Part shown: positions 1 to 12,800 of the stretch, piece by piece
Layout of the letters: every line of letters begins with the position of its first letter
How positions within the stretch are numbered: the first letter of the stretch is position 1
From: Psettodes erumei
Taxonomy: Eukaryota > Chordata > Actinopteri > Pleuronectiformes > Psettodidae
Length of the DNA stretch: 64,000 nucleotides
Direction of reading: 5' to 3'
Assembly: GCA_016785225.1 (NCBI GenBank)
Contig: JAFBJZ010000656.1
Coordinates: 1,073,001-1,137,000 of the forward strand
The notes under the pieces: model-generated
Told to the model about the DNA's origin: nothing
The model's input: the letters and a program-made list of their open reading frames with translations, nothing else
Databases searched by the model: none
Program-made: the position numbers and the translations under genes

Positions 1-1449
1 TATTAGTTTGTGTTATTAGTCTCGAACAGGGCGAGTCGAAGCTACTGTAACGTGTTGATGGCAGCCATGTTTCTGTTCTGCACAAGTACGTGACATCCGT
101 TTGGAGATGCTTCCTGGTCACCTTGCTCTCACTGATTATTGCAAGTTCCCGCAATTTGCTCTTTGCTCCCTGACTTGCTTTAATGCAAAATGCACGTTGT
201 GAGCTTCTAAAAGGTTTCAGACCCTTCAAAGGACAAATGAGTATTGATCGATAGATGGATGGATGGATAGATTATATGTTTGCAGTTTACAGTAACCAAG
301 AGATATGGGTAACTCGGAAAGAAATGCAAGCCAAATTTGAGAAGACATACACAAAGACTCCAGAGTCTCCAGGAATCCAAAGAAAGACCAAGTGAACTCT
401 GGGAAATGGTACCACAACATCACAGCAGTGACTACTTCACAAAAAGCCATGAAAAACTTCGCAAATAATCATCTTATGACTTCACCCCCTCCTCCTCACC
501 CCCCCAAAAGGCACAGAAAGTCTTTATTAGACTCAGTGATGAGAGTTGGGCTGAGTGTCTCCACCACACATTCTCCCACTCTCCATCTCCCCAGTGCCCT
601 GTCCCCCAAACCTTTCATTTCAGGCTTTACAACTGTGCTTATAAATGCTCAGCTGAAGGTCGCGACCCCACGCGGGCCCCGACAGGCTCGTCAGCCTTCG
701 GATAAACGTGGAGAGAGGGCATCTCACTTGGCCGCTCACAGAGACAGTGATGGAGTCAGACAGCGTGTGCGCGGATCACTCTCGCAGACGCGAACTTGCG
801 CTTGGCTGCCGGGGTTTATGGAGATAAGGTGCGCTTTACGATGCGACGGAGGCAAAGGTTCTGACGTCACCGCGGGCCCCGCACCTGCCCGTGGCACCGA
901 GTGCGTGAGAGCGTACGGATTTTACAATAGCTTGTTTTGTCACTTCACACAACAGATGTAACGCTTACAGATACAGTGATAACTTGAAGTATTAAGAAGT
1001 CCTCTGAGAGTTTGAAGCTGTAGCTGTCACACTGCGTGCTGCAAGTTTGCCTCACAGACTTTAAAGTAGAATAAATTACAAAGCAAATTGACTGTGATGT
1101 TGATAAGGGCTTAATGAGCATCTGTTAACAATGCGCCACAAAAAGCGACTTAACTTTGTGTTCGCTCTGCTTCTTTTTTGCCTGGCTCCTATCCATTTTC
1201 TGTTTTGCTTTTTATGTTGGCAGCCCGGGAAGCTTATGCTATTGTTGCATTCAGTCGTTCCGGCTCAAAGTGTCAGCTAAATGCCTGAAATGCAAAATGT
1301 AAATGCGCGGGGGGGGTTGGTATTCACTCGACAGCGTTGTTACTCTTTTATGCTGATTTGGACAGCGCTCTAACTCAAACACGTTTCCTTGACGTTCATT
1401 TGTATTTCGCTTGCATACCTCATCGCCGCAGTGTACTGTGCCTGCGCAT
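1..1449 (+). promoter_or_regulatory. Candidate ADGRA1 promoter and 5' leader region
   Basis: No coding exon is supported here. Bases about 655-930 are clearly richer in G+C and CpG than the surrounding DNA (CGCGACCCC, CGCGGGCCCC, GTGCGCGGAT), as expected of a vertebrate promoter or CpG island. A perfect palindromic CRE, TGACGTCA, lies at 862-869, and TATAAA occurs at 640-645. No transcription start can be proved from sequence. The stretch 226-270 holds a short GATG/GATA-rich run. The remainder shows nothing recognisable. Confidence 0.4.
862..869. promoter_or_regulatory. Palindromic cAMP-response element
   Basis: The full 8-base CRE consensus TGACGTCA sits inside the CpG-rich block about 0.6 kb upstream of the predicted ADGRA1 initiator codon. 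CREB/ATF proteins bind this site, and it is common in neuronal promoters. Function is inferred from the match and its setting only. Confidence 0.4.
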
Positions 1450-1452
1450 ATG
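1450..1452 (+). CDS. adgra1: ADGRA1 predicted initiator exon (ATG only)
   Basis: ATG is followed directly by a good splice donor, GTGAGC at 1453. Joining it to the exon at 1602 gives MDLKKVL, which matches the human start MDLKTVL as I remember it. Reading back in frame, the first stop is TGA at 1390-1392 with no other ATG between, so this is the only start in that exon frame. The context at -3 is C, which is weak. The alternative is that an exon outside the window splices directly to 1602 in a longer isoform. Confidence 0.6.
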
Positions 1453-4400
1453 GTGAGCTCATCATCTTCATCTTGGGGCGGACTGTCGGAAATACTGTCA
1501 CTGTGCGGGCCTAGCTCGCGCTCGCTGATTATTGTTATGATGCTATATTCATGATGACTTTTGTCTGATCCCCCGTTCTCCTCTCTCCTTCTCTGCCTCA
1601 GGATCTGAAGAAGGTGCTGTCTTTCCCCCCGTACCCTGGGGAGTTTTTGCACCCGGTCGTGTATGCCTGCACGGCGGTCATGTTGCTCTGCCTCTTCGCC
1701 TCCATCATCACGTACATAGTGCACCACAGGTAAGGAGAAATCGCTCCCTTGATCCTGTTGAAAAATGCATTTTAAAGCCGGTCGCGCCTCCATTTTCGAA
1801 TAACAGCCCCGGACTTGGTTTCCACGTCTGGACACTCAGGCAGTCGCTTATGTAATCTCTTCATTTCTCGCCTTTTTTACCTTCATGGTTTCCAATTTGT
1901 TCTTGACTCCTCTGTCACAGATCCTGGGCTGACTGTGATTTGAGTCAGATGCTTTACGCTGGCGTAAAGCACCACAGCCTGTCTGACTAAGAGGATCTAA
2001 AACACACAGACAGATGTGTGTGTGTGTGTGTGTATGTCAGACAGTCAGAGCAGAAATGGATTTCTGTGGGGGGTACTTAGGCCACCTTTGTTCCTTTTAT
2101 TCCATATGGAGATGAGGACAACAAATGCACCGTGTGGCTCTTGTGGCTTTGCACTGTGGCATTTGTCCGCTCCACTTCGGTTCATCTGCTGTGGATGCTG
2201 TTATTAAAGCAGTGGGGGGGCTGAGTGCTGTATTATTTCAGCAAGTCAACTCATCTGTTGTTCTTGCAGAGCATCAGTCACTTTATTAACATGTCCGTGG
2301 CATTAATGCGGCATTATTGTAATAGCTCTCGATCCATTTTAATGTAAAGGAAATGTCTCAAATGTTACATTTTCACTGAAATATTATCCACATTATCTCA
2401 GAATAATGCAGTTAACTGATATTTTTTTCAGACAGAAAGCTTTGGTTTTATTTATGTTTTCTTGTCCTTACTGTGACTAAATCACAAAATTTATGGGACT
2501 GTATGAAGGCGCAGCAGCATTTGCATCCATCTGTGACAGCACGGACTGAAGACAGGGTGCATCCTTCTGCAATCAGACAGCGATGACAGCATCTGGAGCT
2601 CCGAGCGGCCGCGTCACTTTCTGTCGTCTGGCATCGCAGCGCCTACTGATGGAGAAAGTTTAAAGCTGCTGTACAGGCAGCAGCAATTTAAAAAAATTGC
2701 AGGCAATCGAGATTTTTGATTCAACTGAACTGTCAAACACTTCAAAATTAGGTTTTAGCTCATCTGGAAACTCAGCTGAACTCGAAACTGACACTGAGAC
2801 TCAATGGTTCATAGAGATGAAAGACATATGAATAGGAATGAGATGAGGAAGAGGTAAAAACAATTCAATTTATGGTGAAAAAGGAGAAAACATTAGAAAA
2901 AAATATTTTTTTAATCTTTCCCTAAATATTATAGATGCTTAACTATGTTGGTTGTAAAGCAACAGTTATGAGTCTGTTGTAACAGGTATTTTACTGGACT
3001 GTCAAACTAATTTTCCAACTGAGGAACATAACTATGTGTGTTAAAATATATATATATATAGAGAGAGTTTAACACCTTAACTCTGTAGCCTCATTCAATT
3101 TTTTGTTGGAATTAGGCCTGACAATTACTATTTACACATGATGCCCTCTTGCAGTTTTGCTAAATCGGTAAAGCAGACATATTGTATATGTTCACATAGA
3201 CATTACTATCCACGTTTTGTGTCTTACCCTGATTGTGATCATATTTGGGATACTGTGTTTATATGGAACATGGGAAATGTGACTCATAACCATGTCTCCA
3301 TGACCAGTGTCCAGATTTATGATTCCTTTGACTGCTGCCGTGTCTTGATTCCTGAACATGTCAGCTGCTTAGTTCTGGTTTCCTCAGCTGCTGCACAAAA
3401 CGTTTGGGCTGTCAGAACTCTTCTGCTGGATTCAGTCTCTCAAGCTTTTCATCAGGAAAGACATAAATAACTGACTAACTACATGACTTGAGTCGATGGC
3501 ACATGTGAGCATGGCAGACAAATATCCGAAACCTGAATGAAGTGTTCACATGTCTGCCAGCATATCCAGGTTTCTTCAAACCAGGATATGGTGTCTACAC
3601 CGGTGACCCGTGGAATACTTGAAAAGACCTGATCGTAACCATGCAAAAGCGCTCATCCATCACCGGGTCCTTTACAGTGCAAAAAGACATTAATTCCAGT
3701 CCAAGCTAAAGTGAGAACAAGCCCATATTTAAGATATGAAGTCGGAGCTTTTGTGGTGTCTGTCACTCACAGGGGAGGGTAAGAGGGATTTTCTTTCAGC
3801 GACACCCACATTAACAAACTCCAGCACATCGTCCTCTTCCACACCCTGTACAACACATCTCTGTTTAGTAACACTTTAGCTGTGTAGTATCACTCCAGAT
3901 CACTGACAGCATCCAAGCCGTGAAGCGGCGAGACTGCGTGCTAAATGGGCAGAGCGTGAGGGAGGCCGTTCAAGGATAGGCGGTTGGCAGTGCGCATTTG
4001 AATTCGTCGCTTTCTCACTTCAGCTCACTCACGCATACACGCATGCATAAATATAGGCAATGCACTATGCATTGTTGGTTCTCTCTCTGCCAGCAAGATA
4101 AAGCCAAGATAGACTCAGTGATTATTGGTGCAGCAGCCATGCATGATGTATGAGCCAAGTAAATAACACAGCGGTGGGTATCAGGTCTTTGAACCCACAA
4201 TCCTTTGAACCCAGTTGCTGCAGTTTGAGTCAGAAGTTTTCTCAGAGTCCTGACTCAAACTGAGAAACACTGGATTCACTGTTTCCACCTCGCACTTATC
4301 AGCTGAAATGACTTTTCTGTCTGCATGACTGTAGCACGGTTCATTATTTTCTCTACATTCTGGTTATAGAAATTGTTAGCAGCTGATACTGTATGACCTA

Positions 4401-6842
4401 CCATGGTGCAAATTTACCAAAATGTAAGACTGTCCTGTACTGGCTACAAAGTAGGGACTCAGGGTGTCCATGGCAGTGTTACACTTTAAATCACCCAAAG
4501 CATGATGGGAATTGTCTCCAAAATCTGAAAGTACTGGTCACTGATCCCACAAGAAGGAGAAAGAAAAACAGAACTGAAAAAAAAAATAAGAAAAACAAGC
4601 TTGTTTTGGTGGTGCGTGATATGTTTAGTGACAAACAGCATACACCAGTGCACAGCTAGAAAAATAAACTATAAATATGGCAGAGCTGGAAGAGAATCCA
4701 GCGTGATCATCTGTCAGCTTGGGTTCAGTCTCCCAGCTCTCATCAGTGTGGCCCCCAGCTGCAGCACATGTCAGACAGATGAGCAGCTGGAGAACCAGTC
4801 AGAGACCCAAACAGAACCCAAAACACTGGACTTTCTGCCTGAAACACGACTCGGAATGATTTCTACTGTCACCGCACGTCTGCTGGATGTGTAAATAGGC
4901 AGCTGTTCCTCATTATGTTCATAACAACTTCATAAGCTGATCGTATGTCATGTTTATAGCTTGTTGTTGTCACCAAGTAACCAAAAAAACTCATTTTACT
5001 GTAGGTTAATGTGTTTCTCATTTATGGTCATTACAGTGAACATAAATTTTACTATTTCTATATGTGTTTAGCTATATTGATATGCAGTATACCGTATATT
5101 GATACCAGGAAAACATTTTTACATCATGTTATTGATTTCAACCATATAGCCCAGTCCTGCTGCAATGTACCTCCCTGCTCTCCATCATAATTAGCATGCG
5201 GCTACTTCCATTTCTCCATTTAACAGTGCTGCTGCCTGTGCTTGATGGGTCTTTTCAGCATGTTTGGAACGTGTCCTTCACCAATGAAATTACTTGGCTG
5301 GATCTGGCCATTGTATAATGTGTCATATTATACTGCCCATAGCTTTATTGTTCCTTACAGTTGGCCGCAGCAGCGGGTGCAGGGCGAGGGAGCAGATGCA
5401 GAGAGAGGACAGTTTTATTCCCCCCTACCCTCTGGGAGATGGGGATGTGGAGGGTTGCCAGGTTAATGTACTTGACCCAATGAAAGCCCCGAGCAGAGCC
5501 TATGAAAACCCGCTTTCAGGGAGGCCAGGGGCTGGCCTGATTTATGGCCTCTTTGCTGGATGGAGTTCAGTACCTGGGCCGCAGCAGAGGCAACGCCAGC
5601 AGCGGCTTTAACTCTCCCTCCCCTTATACGCAGAGCAGCGGAGCCCAGCCCTGGACACGCCTCATAGCTCACTGCTGAGCCACTGCTTCATCTACAGTTG
5701 GCTCACGTGCAGCCGGGGCTCCGCTCCTCCATTTTGGGGAGTGGAGGCTTCCAGCACAGGGTTATATAATTTCAAATGGTGACAGTGACTGCACGGATTA
5801 AAAGGGAGGGAGCTGACTCAGGAAAGTAATTAACAGAATCGATGGTCTGTTAATGCACACACTGCGACATATCTGTTGATATTGTCCCACCTATTTATTA
5901 TTTTTTTTCCAGCAGCTGGATGGATGGTGGCAGTGTGGGTTAAGTGCCCTGCCCGAGGCCACGCAACCCCCTGCTGATGCCATATTTCACAAAGTGGATA
6001 TGAGGGCACAGTTTTACATTGTGAAAAGTTCAATTGGCCCAGCCAACCGGAAGCTATCCCTTTTTATTTCATCATCAGACCAGCAGCGTGATTCCTACTT
6101 GTGTGCATGTACCGCTGCTTGTACTGTATGTGAGACAGCGGGTGAAAGAGCTGTGTAGGAGGACTGTACACTGCATAACACATCGAGTTCTTGCTTGGAT
6201 CTGTGAATAGTGCTTCGCCTGAGGTCCATCATTCTGAAATAAACATTATACAGTTTGTTACCATTTTGTCAGCTGAAGACTATTCTTGTCCTTTTGTATG
6301 CTACAGTGCTTTTCTCTGTGTTCCTATAGGGAGGAACTTTTGCAAAGATGCGTATCTTAAAACTGATTCTCTCCGGAGTTTTTATCATTCCATTCATTTT
6401 TCATTCCTGCGTTTCTCTGAAAGTTCAATGAAAATGAACTGGCACTGAAAAAGCATAGATTTCATTTGAATGCTCCTTTTCTTTTAACTCTTTCATAAAG
6501 GAAATCATCTTATAAGGAAACCAATTGTTTTTCACATAGTGGCCCTGTAAAGAATGAAACAAAACAAAAGACTAGGGAAAACAACAGTGTGTTTTTTTTG
6601 TTGTCCTTACCAGTCATATAGTAAATGAGAGTGCAGAATGCAGTACAGTCAAAAGTGCTGTTGTTCATCTGTCCAGTAATATATATCATATTACTAAACT
6701 TTGTGGTCTGTATGAATTTATACCTGTGAGGTTCCACAGTGCCACTCGTGTAAGACAGTCCATCATAAAGAGTGAATGTGTTTAGACCATGGATGATTTT
6801 GTGTGCACGGGTGATGATGCTTGACAATGATGTTGACGATGT

Positions 6843-6886
<44 letters not shown>

Positions 6887-9800
6887 CTCCTTAAATTTGA
6901 GTTCTTTGAGTTGATGCTGAAAATCCTTCATCTTCCTGCCTCAATGTGCCACTGTCCTTAGTCAGATACATATCCTATATTATTGCAGTAAGCAGGGTAG
7001 AGCTTGTAAAGCTCGGTGATGTGAAAAACAAAAAAAAAACAGTAAAAAAAAAAAAAATTACAGTTTTACAAAGTAGCTTACCCCTACTCTGCTAAATGGT
7101 TTGCCTGAACTTAAAAAAAAAATGTGTTTGAGTTGAGTTTAATTATGCTTATTCAACCTGGAAATATTTAGTATGACTCATTACCTTACTTTTAAAAGTT
7201 GAGCCAAGGTTATGTTTTTTTGTCTTACTTTTTGTGTTATTTCAAAATATTCTGTTATTCAGCCCGTGCATTGGCAGCGGAGAATGTAATGGCTTGTTTG
7301 CACTACTCTCTAGAATCTGCGAGCAGCATTTCCAGCCTCTCCTGTGGTTGTTAATCTGTATGGAAGCAGCGAAGTAAAAGAAGAGGGCAATTTATGCAGA
7401 CCTTGTAAAAAGATTGGCTTAAATCATACGAAAAGTGACTGATGGGTGATACATTTTGAACACTGAATCTCAATGAGATTTGATATTAAAAGACAAAACA
7501 CTGGGTGCATGGTATGTGCTTGCTAATTTTTTGATTCTCGGTCTTTTGTGGCAGTGCGATCCGCATCAGTCGGAAGGGATGGCATATGCTTCTCAACTTC
7601 TGCTTCCACACGGCTCTGACCTTCGCTGTGTTTGCCGGCGGCATCAATCGAATCAAATACCCCATCATCTGTCAAGCAGTAAGTGCATTCCCTTTTCATT
7701 CGTCCCACTCTCAAAGCTTTTCAGAAAATTGATTATGAATGCCTATTCAGGTGTTGGCAGCCGGGGCAGTGAGTGCAGTATGTGGATGTAGAGTTGCCCC
7801 GCTTTATGTTATTCATGCTTCAGTGGCATGTATGGTCCGGTCACTCTTTTTACTTAAGTGTTGGCACCACGAGCCCTGGTGATTCTAGCTTTCCCATCAT
7901 GAATGCATTCACTCCCTGCCTCTCTGTTGCCTGACCCTGCTGTCTTTTGTTGCCTCGGGTTAGTCGTGGGTGTCGTGGTCCGAATCTGATTTCACTTTTT
8001 GTGGAGGTTTTGAAAAGTGGTGGTATATACATTGCATTTATTTCCTGTCATTTGAATCTTTTGAAAACATTTTTCTTTGTGAAATGTCACCTTCATGTAT
8101 TACAGTTTGTGAAATGAAAGCATCGCAGCTATTGTCACACTTTTCGCTGGAGCACTCATAAGCAGGCTTTGTCTGTGAATGGTCATCAAAGGCTTGGTGC
8201 TGTTCCCAGCCTTGGAAAAGACCGTCATGCATGATGCTTGCAAAAGATCGGCAAACCATGTCCATGGCTGTGAATGTGCCCCTAGTGGCATTTCTCAGCA
8301 ACTATTGGATGGATTGCCATGACATTCATTTTCCCCACAGGATGAAACCAGCTGTTTGTGGCGTTCCCTGGGGTTTCCCTCTACAGCCACCAGCATGTCA
8401 CAGTTTTCACTTCTACATCGTAAACCATGAGAAATTGTCAACATTTAGTCTGCAAAATATACTGTATGTAAATAGTAAAAAGAGGGTTTTCTGATCTCAG
8501 GATCATCTGAAGTGCTACTGACACCCATTACTATCTACCACTGACTTTGATGATGGATATGGGGAAGCCAGCCCCATCTTGCGATGCAAGCAGAGTGCTT
8601 TGATGCTGCAGCTTGGTATGTGATTGCATGGGTGGTGCTTCCGTCTCTGCACCCCACAGTTCTGAATGAGAGAGCGTGACGCGCGGAGAGATGTGGAGAT
8701 TTGGGACTTCAGGGTAGATTTAGATACAAGTCAGGGAAATGTTCGTTGATTGCTGGCACCTCCCTAGTTTTATACAAAAAGAGAGGAGGATATGAAATTA
8801 TACACAATATAGTAGCAAAGAATGCATATAAATTTTAAAAGAAGTGGGAAAACAAAAAGGAACATTGGAGAGTATTAATGACAGAAACAGCTTAACCACT
8901 GTCAAATGACTAATGAGAGAAGGCACATATGTTTGAGCTTATTCAAATCTGTGTCAGTCAGCATCAGAAAGACAGAAAGTGAGAATTAAAAAAAAATAGT
9001 AGTCCAGTATGTTTCTTCTTTTCCTTTTTAACATGTTTAGAAAGGCAGATGGTCCTGGTGGATCTCCTTCCCTGTCGCTTGCTAGCGGAACCTGTTCAAG
9101 GTGGTTAGCATGAAACATCAGCTGGAGCAGAGCATCCTCAGCTGCCAGCTGGGGTTGGGAGCTTGGGGGGGCAGGCTTTTACTGTATGTAGAAGGAGATT
9201 GATGTACACTTCTTCTTTTCACTCACAGTTCCAGCTGCCTTCACTCACTCCCTGTTTGTATCAGCAGCCCTTCTTCTCACTCCCTTTATTGCGAGCTGCA
9301 GCACGTCTGGGACTTACTTTGCCTCCTCCGCTGTCACAAGCACTTTGGGTGGGCCCTTATTACATCCCGTAAAGACTCCACCTCGACGCGCTGAAATGCA
9401 GAGCGTAATATTTCGTGCCAGGCGGCTTCGCCTGAGCTGCCTAGCAGGAGGCCCGGTGACGGGGACGCCTGTGAGGAGCCCCCCGCTGGGTGTCACAGTC
9501 GTCAGGTCCTCCGCCGCAACCGTGGCTGACACAAAACGGCCGGTGTTTGTCGTGAAACGCAGCTTCCCCCCACTCCCCTGCTCTCTGCCAGTTAGCATCA
9601 CATTAACAACTTTATCCCATAGTGCTAGTAACAGTGTGACATCTTGAGGGTTAACTTAATTGTCAAAATAATCCTCATCATTCCATGATAATGGATATAT
9701 TCATAAAAATAATAACATTAACTATTCATGAGAGTGGCCTTTAATTAAGTAACAGGATGTGCACACACAAGTAGCTAATCCTCTCTCTTGTGTGCGTGTA

Positions 9801-12800
9801 ACCTGTTTCCCTGTTGTGTTTGCAAATTTCAATGTAGGAACGCCTCGACCTGATTGGATCATCAACCTCTGGAATCGTGGCAGAACAGAGTCCTACCAAA
9901 TTGGCAGGACTCTGACGATCCAATCAGGTCAAGGCGTTCCTCCATTCCCATTTACATTCTCACAAAACACAACAGAGAAGCAGGTTACACAGTTTAATCG
10001 TTAAATGTCGATCTTATGAGTAATTAATGTGGAGTAACGAGGGTCCTAACATGTGATATCATTTCTTGAATGGATAGTTAGGTAGCTGGATTATTTGTGA
10101 AGAGAGAACACTAAACTGGGGAGTAAAGTAACAGCTGAAATAGTTTCTCTTCCTCCCTGTCTGTCTGTATTGTATCGCGGACAAAGAGCTTGATAGCGTT
10201 ACGTTATATATTCCAGAGATAACTTTTGAGGGTAGAAATAAAAAGTCATTTATAACTGAAATGAGAAAGTCAGCAAATGACAAAGTAGATATTTAAATGT
10301 TATAAACATTAGTAAGTCCTTGCTAAATGACTCTTCCACTACAGTGATCCATCAGATGAGGGTGTTCATGCTAATGAGCTGTTAATTGATGGATTTTCGT
10401 GCGGATCTCCTCCTTTTCAGTGGTTACATCATTGAACTGTTCATCGAGGTTCTAATCCAAAAAGATTTTTCACAACATGGCAACGCTCTATGTATTTTCT
10501 TACTGCTGAACTACAAAGCATTAATAAAAGGTATTTTTAATGGATTTACTAATAAACAACTAATAAGTCTAATAATGATATGTTAAACATTCAGAAACAA
10601 TCCTCATCTTAAACATGGTACCCAAACGTCTCACTGAAGCGTTCTCAGTGTCGGCGCAGGTGTTGTTTGCAAAGCCGTGCAACTTTATTTGACCCGGGTC
10701 TTGCTCTTTAACATATTAAGCATTCATTCATTTATCTAATTTCATCCCAGGGCCTTTGAATATTTTCTTTCCACTGCTCCTCCTTCAGCCCATCACTGCT
10801 AACAGGATAAGTCCCTGCAGATTTGGGCAGGAGCCCAGGTTGTCTGCCGTTCCCCTGGGATCGGGGCAGGCCCCACCAGACACAATCTGGGATAATTACA
10901 GGACCACTGGAGGACATGTGTGATCGCACAAGAAGCACACACACACACATACACGTTCAAGTGCACAAACGGACACACAACATGCCTGCCTGTATATACA
11001 CACATAATGCAACCCCCCCCCACTCCCAGCCTCCCAGGGGGACATGCTCTCCCGCTGACAGAAGGAATTTCAAGGAGCCTTGAAACTCGCTGTGGCATCT
11101 TTCTGGGCTCACCTCCCCATTCTCTATCTGTATGCCATCGCCTGGTCCTGCGTCGCCTCCCCACCCGTTGTGACGCCGTCGCTATGCGGCATCCAATGTT
11201 TTTATGGCCTCAAAGTGATCTCTAATCTCTCTTTCTATCTTTTCTCCCACCAAGGCTCGCGCCATCTATGGCTAGAGCAGCACCCCAGCTGTGACATTAT
11301 GTTTTCTGTTTGCTTGCATCAAGCAGCAGGACAACATACTGTATATCCCTGTTTTCCCTCTCGTCACCTCGTCGAACCTCAGACCACCCAAATTTGGATT
11401 GCACATTTCAGTCCAGCAAGTGTGACCAGCGTGAATTAAACTATTTAGCAAAAAAAAAAAAACTTAACTAAGGATGTGACCTAGATCTGAGTTTACATCT
11501 GACTGTCAGCTTAAAGATGCTATACAGAGGATTTCCTCATTAGTGTGCCACTGTGAAATTGGTTGCAACGGCGAACACTGGCAAAAAAAAAGACAGGAAG
11601 GAAGAAAAAGAAGACTCTAGACATTACAGTATCTGCAGTGATTTGCTTTGTACTTTCATTGGGTCCAATTTGAGTGTTCCTGAGCTCATTTGTGCACATG
11701 TACAAGGCTTCCGGTAGACTGGTTACTTATGCATCAAAAACAGTAGGGAGCTGATATAATGAACATGCCTATAGAGGACAGCTTTGAGGGACTTTTAGCA
11801 TAGGCGAAAAATGGTGAAGCAATTCATCTGACAGTGTTAAAATGCCACACCACACTTCAGCTAAAAAGTGCCATTCTAAATAACAAAAAAATGGTTGTCA
11901 CCAAACAGATGTCATCTTAATTAGCACACAATTTCAATTGGAATTTCTTTTGAAAAACTGAATGATTAAATGAGGTATTCGCTGATTAAAGAGCAATATG
12001 TTTATATTTTTCTCTGAACCACCAAGGACAGGAACACTGTTGTCCTCCAGGTAATTAAATTGTCAGCTGTATAGTGGAGGATCACTCTTGTCCACCTCTT
12101 CCCTTTGCTTACCAACATTCTGTTTTGTACTATCCTGCACTGTTTTTGTGTGGTGTGTACCTTTTCATTCTGCTGCACACTATCACACTGCATGCTGTGT
12201 GGTAAAGAGATATTTTGTGCTGCTTGGTAATGTCTGGTAGATTCACTCCATCTTCTTCCATCTGCGTTTTCTCTCCGATTGAACTGTCACAGAACATTTC
12301 ATATTGTACCGACGAGCGCATCTGATATTGGATCCCAACCTGTTGTATGTCGGAATTGATGGGGGGGAAAAAAAACACCACGGCATAAAATAAAGTTAAT
12401 TGAGAAAGGAGGAGGTTTCTTGATAGCTTGTTGTTAAACTTAACATTTTCTCGTCCCGCTGAAACCATAACAATGTTTATTTTATTCTGACATTAAACAC
12501 TGTGAGCGTAGATTCATCACGAGAAAATTATGGTGACATTGGTTATTATGCTTTCCAATAAGAACGTCAGTATTAAAAAAAAATCTCAACTGCTTTGTAA
12601 ATCTCTTTATCGCTAATGCACTAACCCTCCTTAAAATCAATTTTCATTCAGAGACAGGATGCCTTTGTGAGAGATAATGTTGCATTTCCATTTTTACCAC
12701 AAAGCACGCTGAGCTTTACTGCCCAATCTCTGATTGATGTTCAACTCAGTTGTCTTCTCAGGAGCCTAACTGTAGATAAAAAGCATAAAGTGCATCATAG

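Larger units (their letters stand above)
1730..7554 (+). other. ADGRA1 intron 2
   Basis: This 5.8 kb intron contains a near-perfect palindrome (1950-1971), a short GT run (about 2014-2033), a 13-base-arm hairpin (3561-3590), an AT run (about 3045-3060) and a long GAT triplet array (6844-6886). No exon with conserved coding sequence was recognised. Confidence 0.8.

Noticed and set aside
392..961. 189-codon open frame upstream of ADGRA1
   Set aside because: It covers the CpG-rich candidate promoter and has no similarity to the adhesion-receptor N-terminal domains. Open frames are expected in GC-rich DNA.
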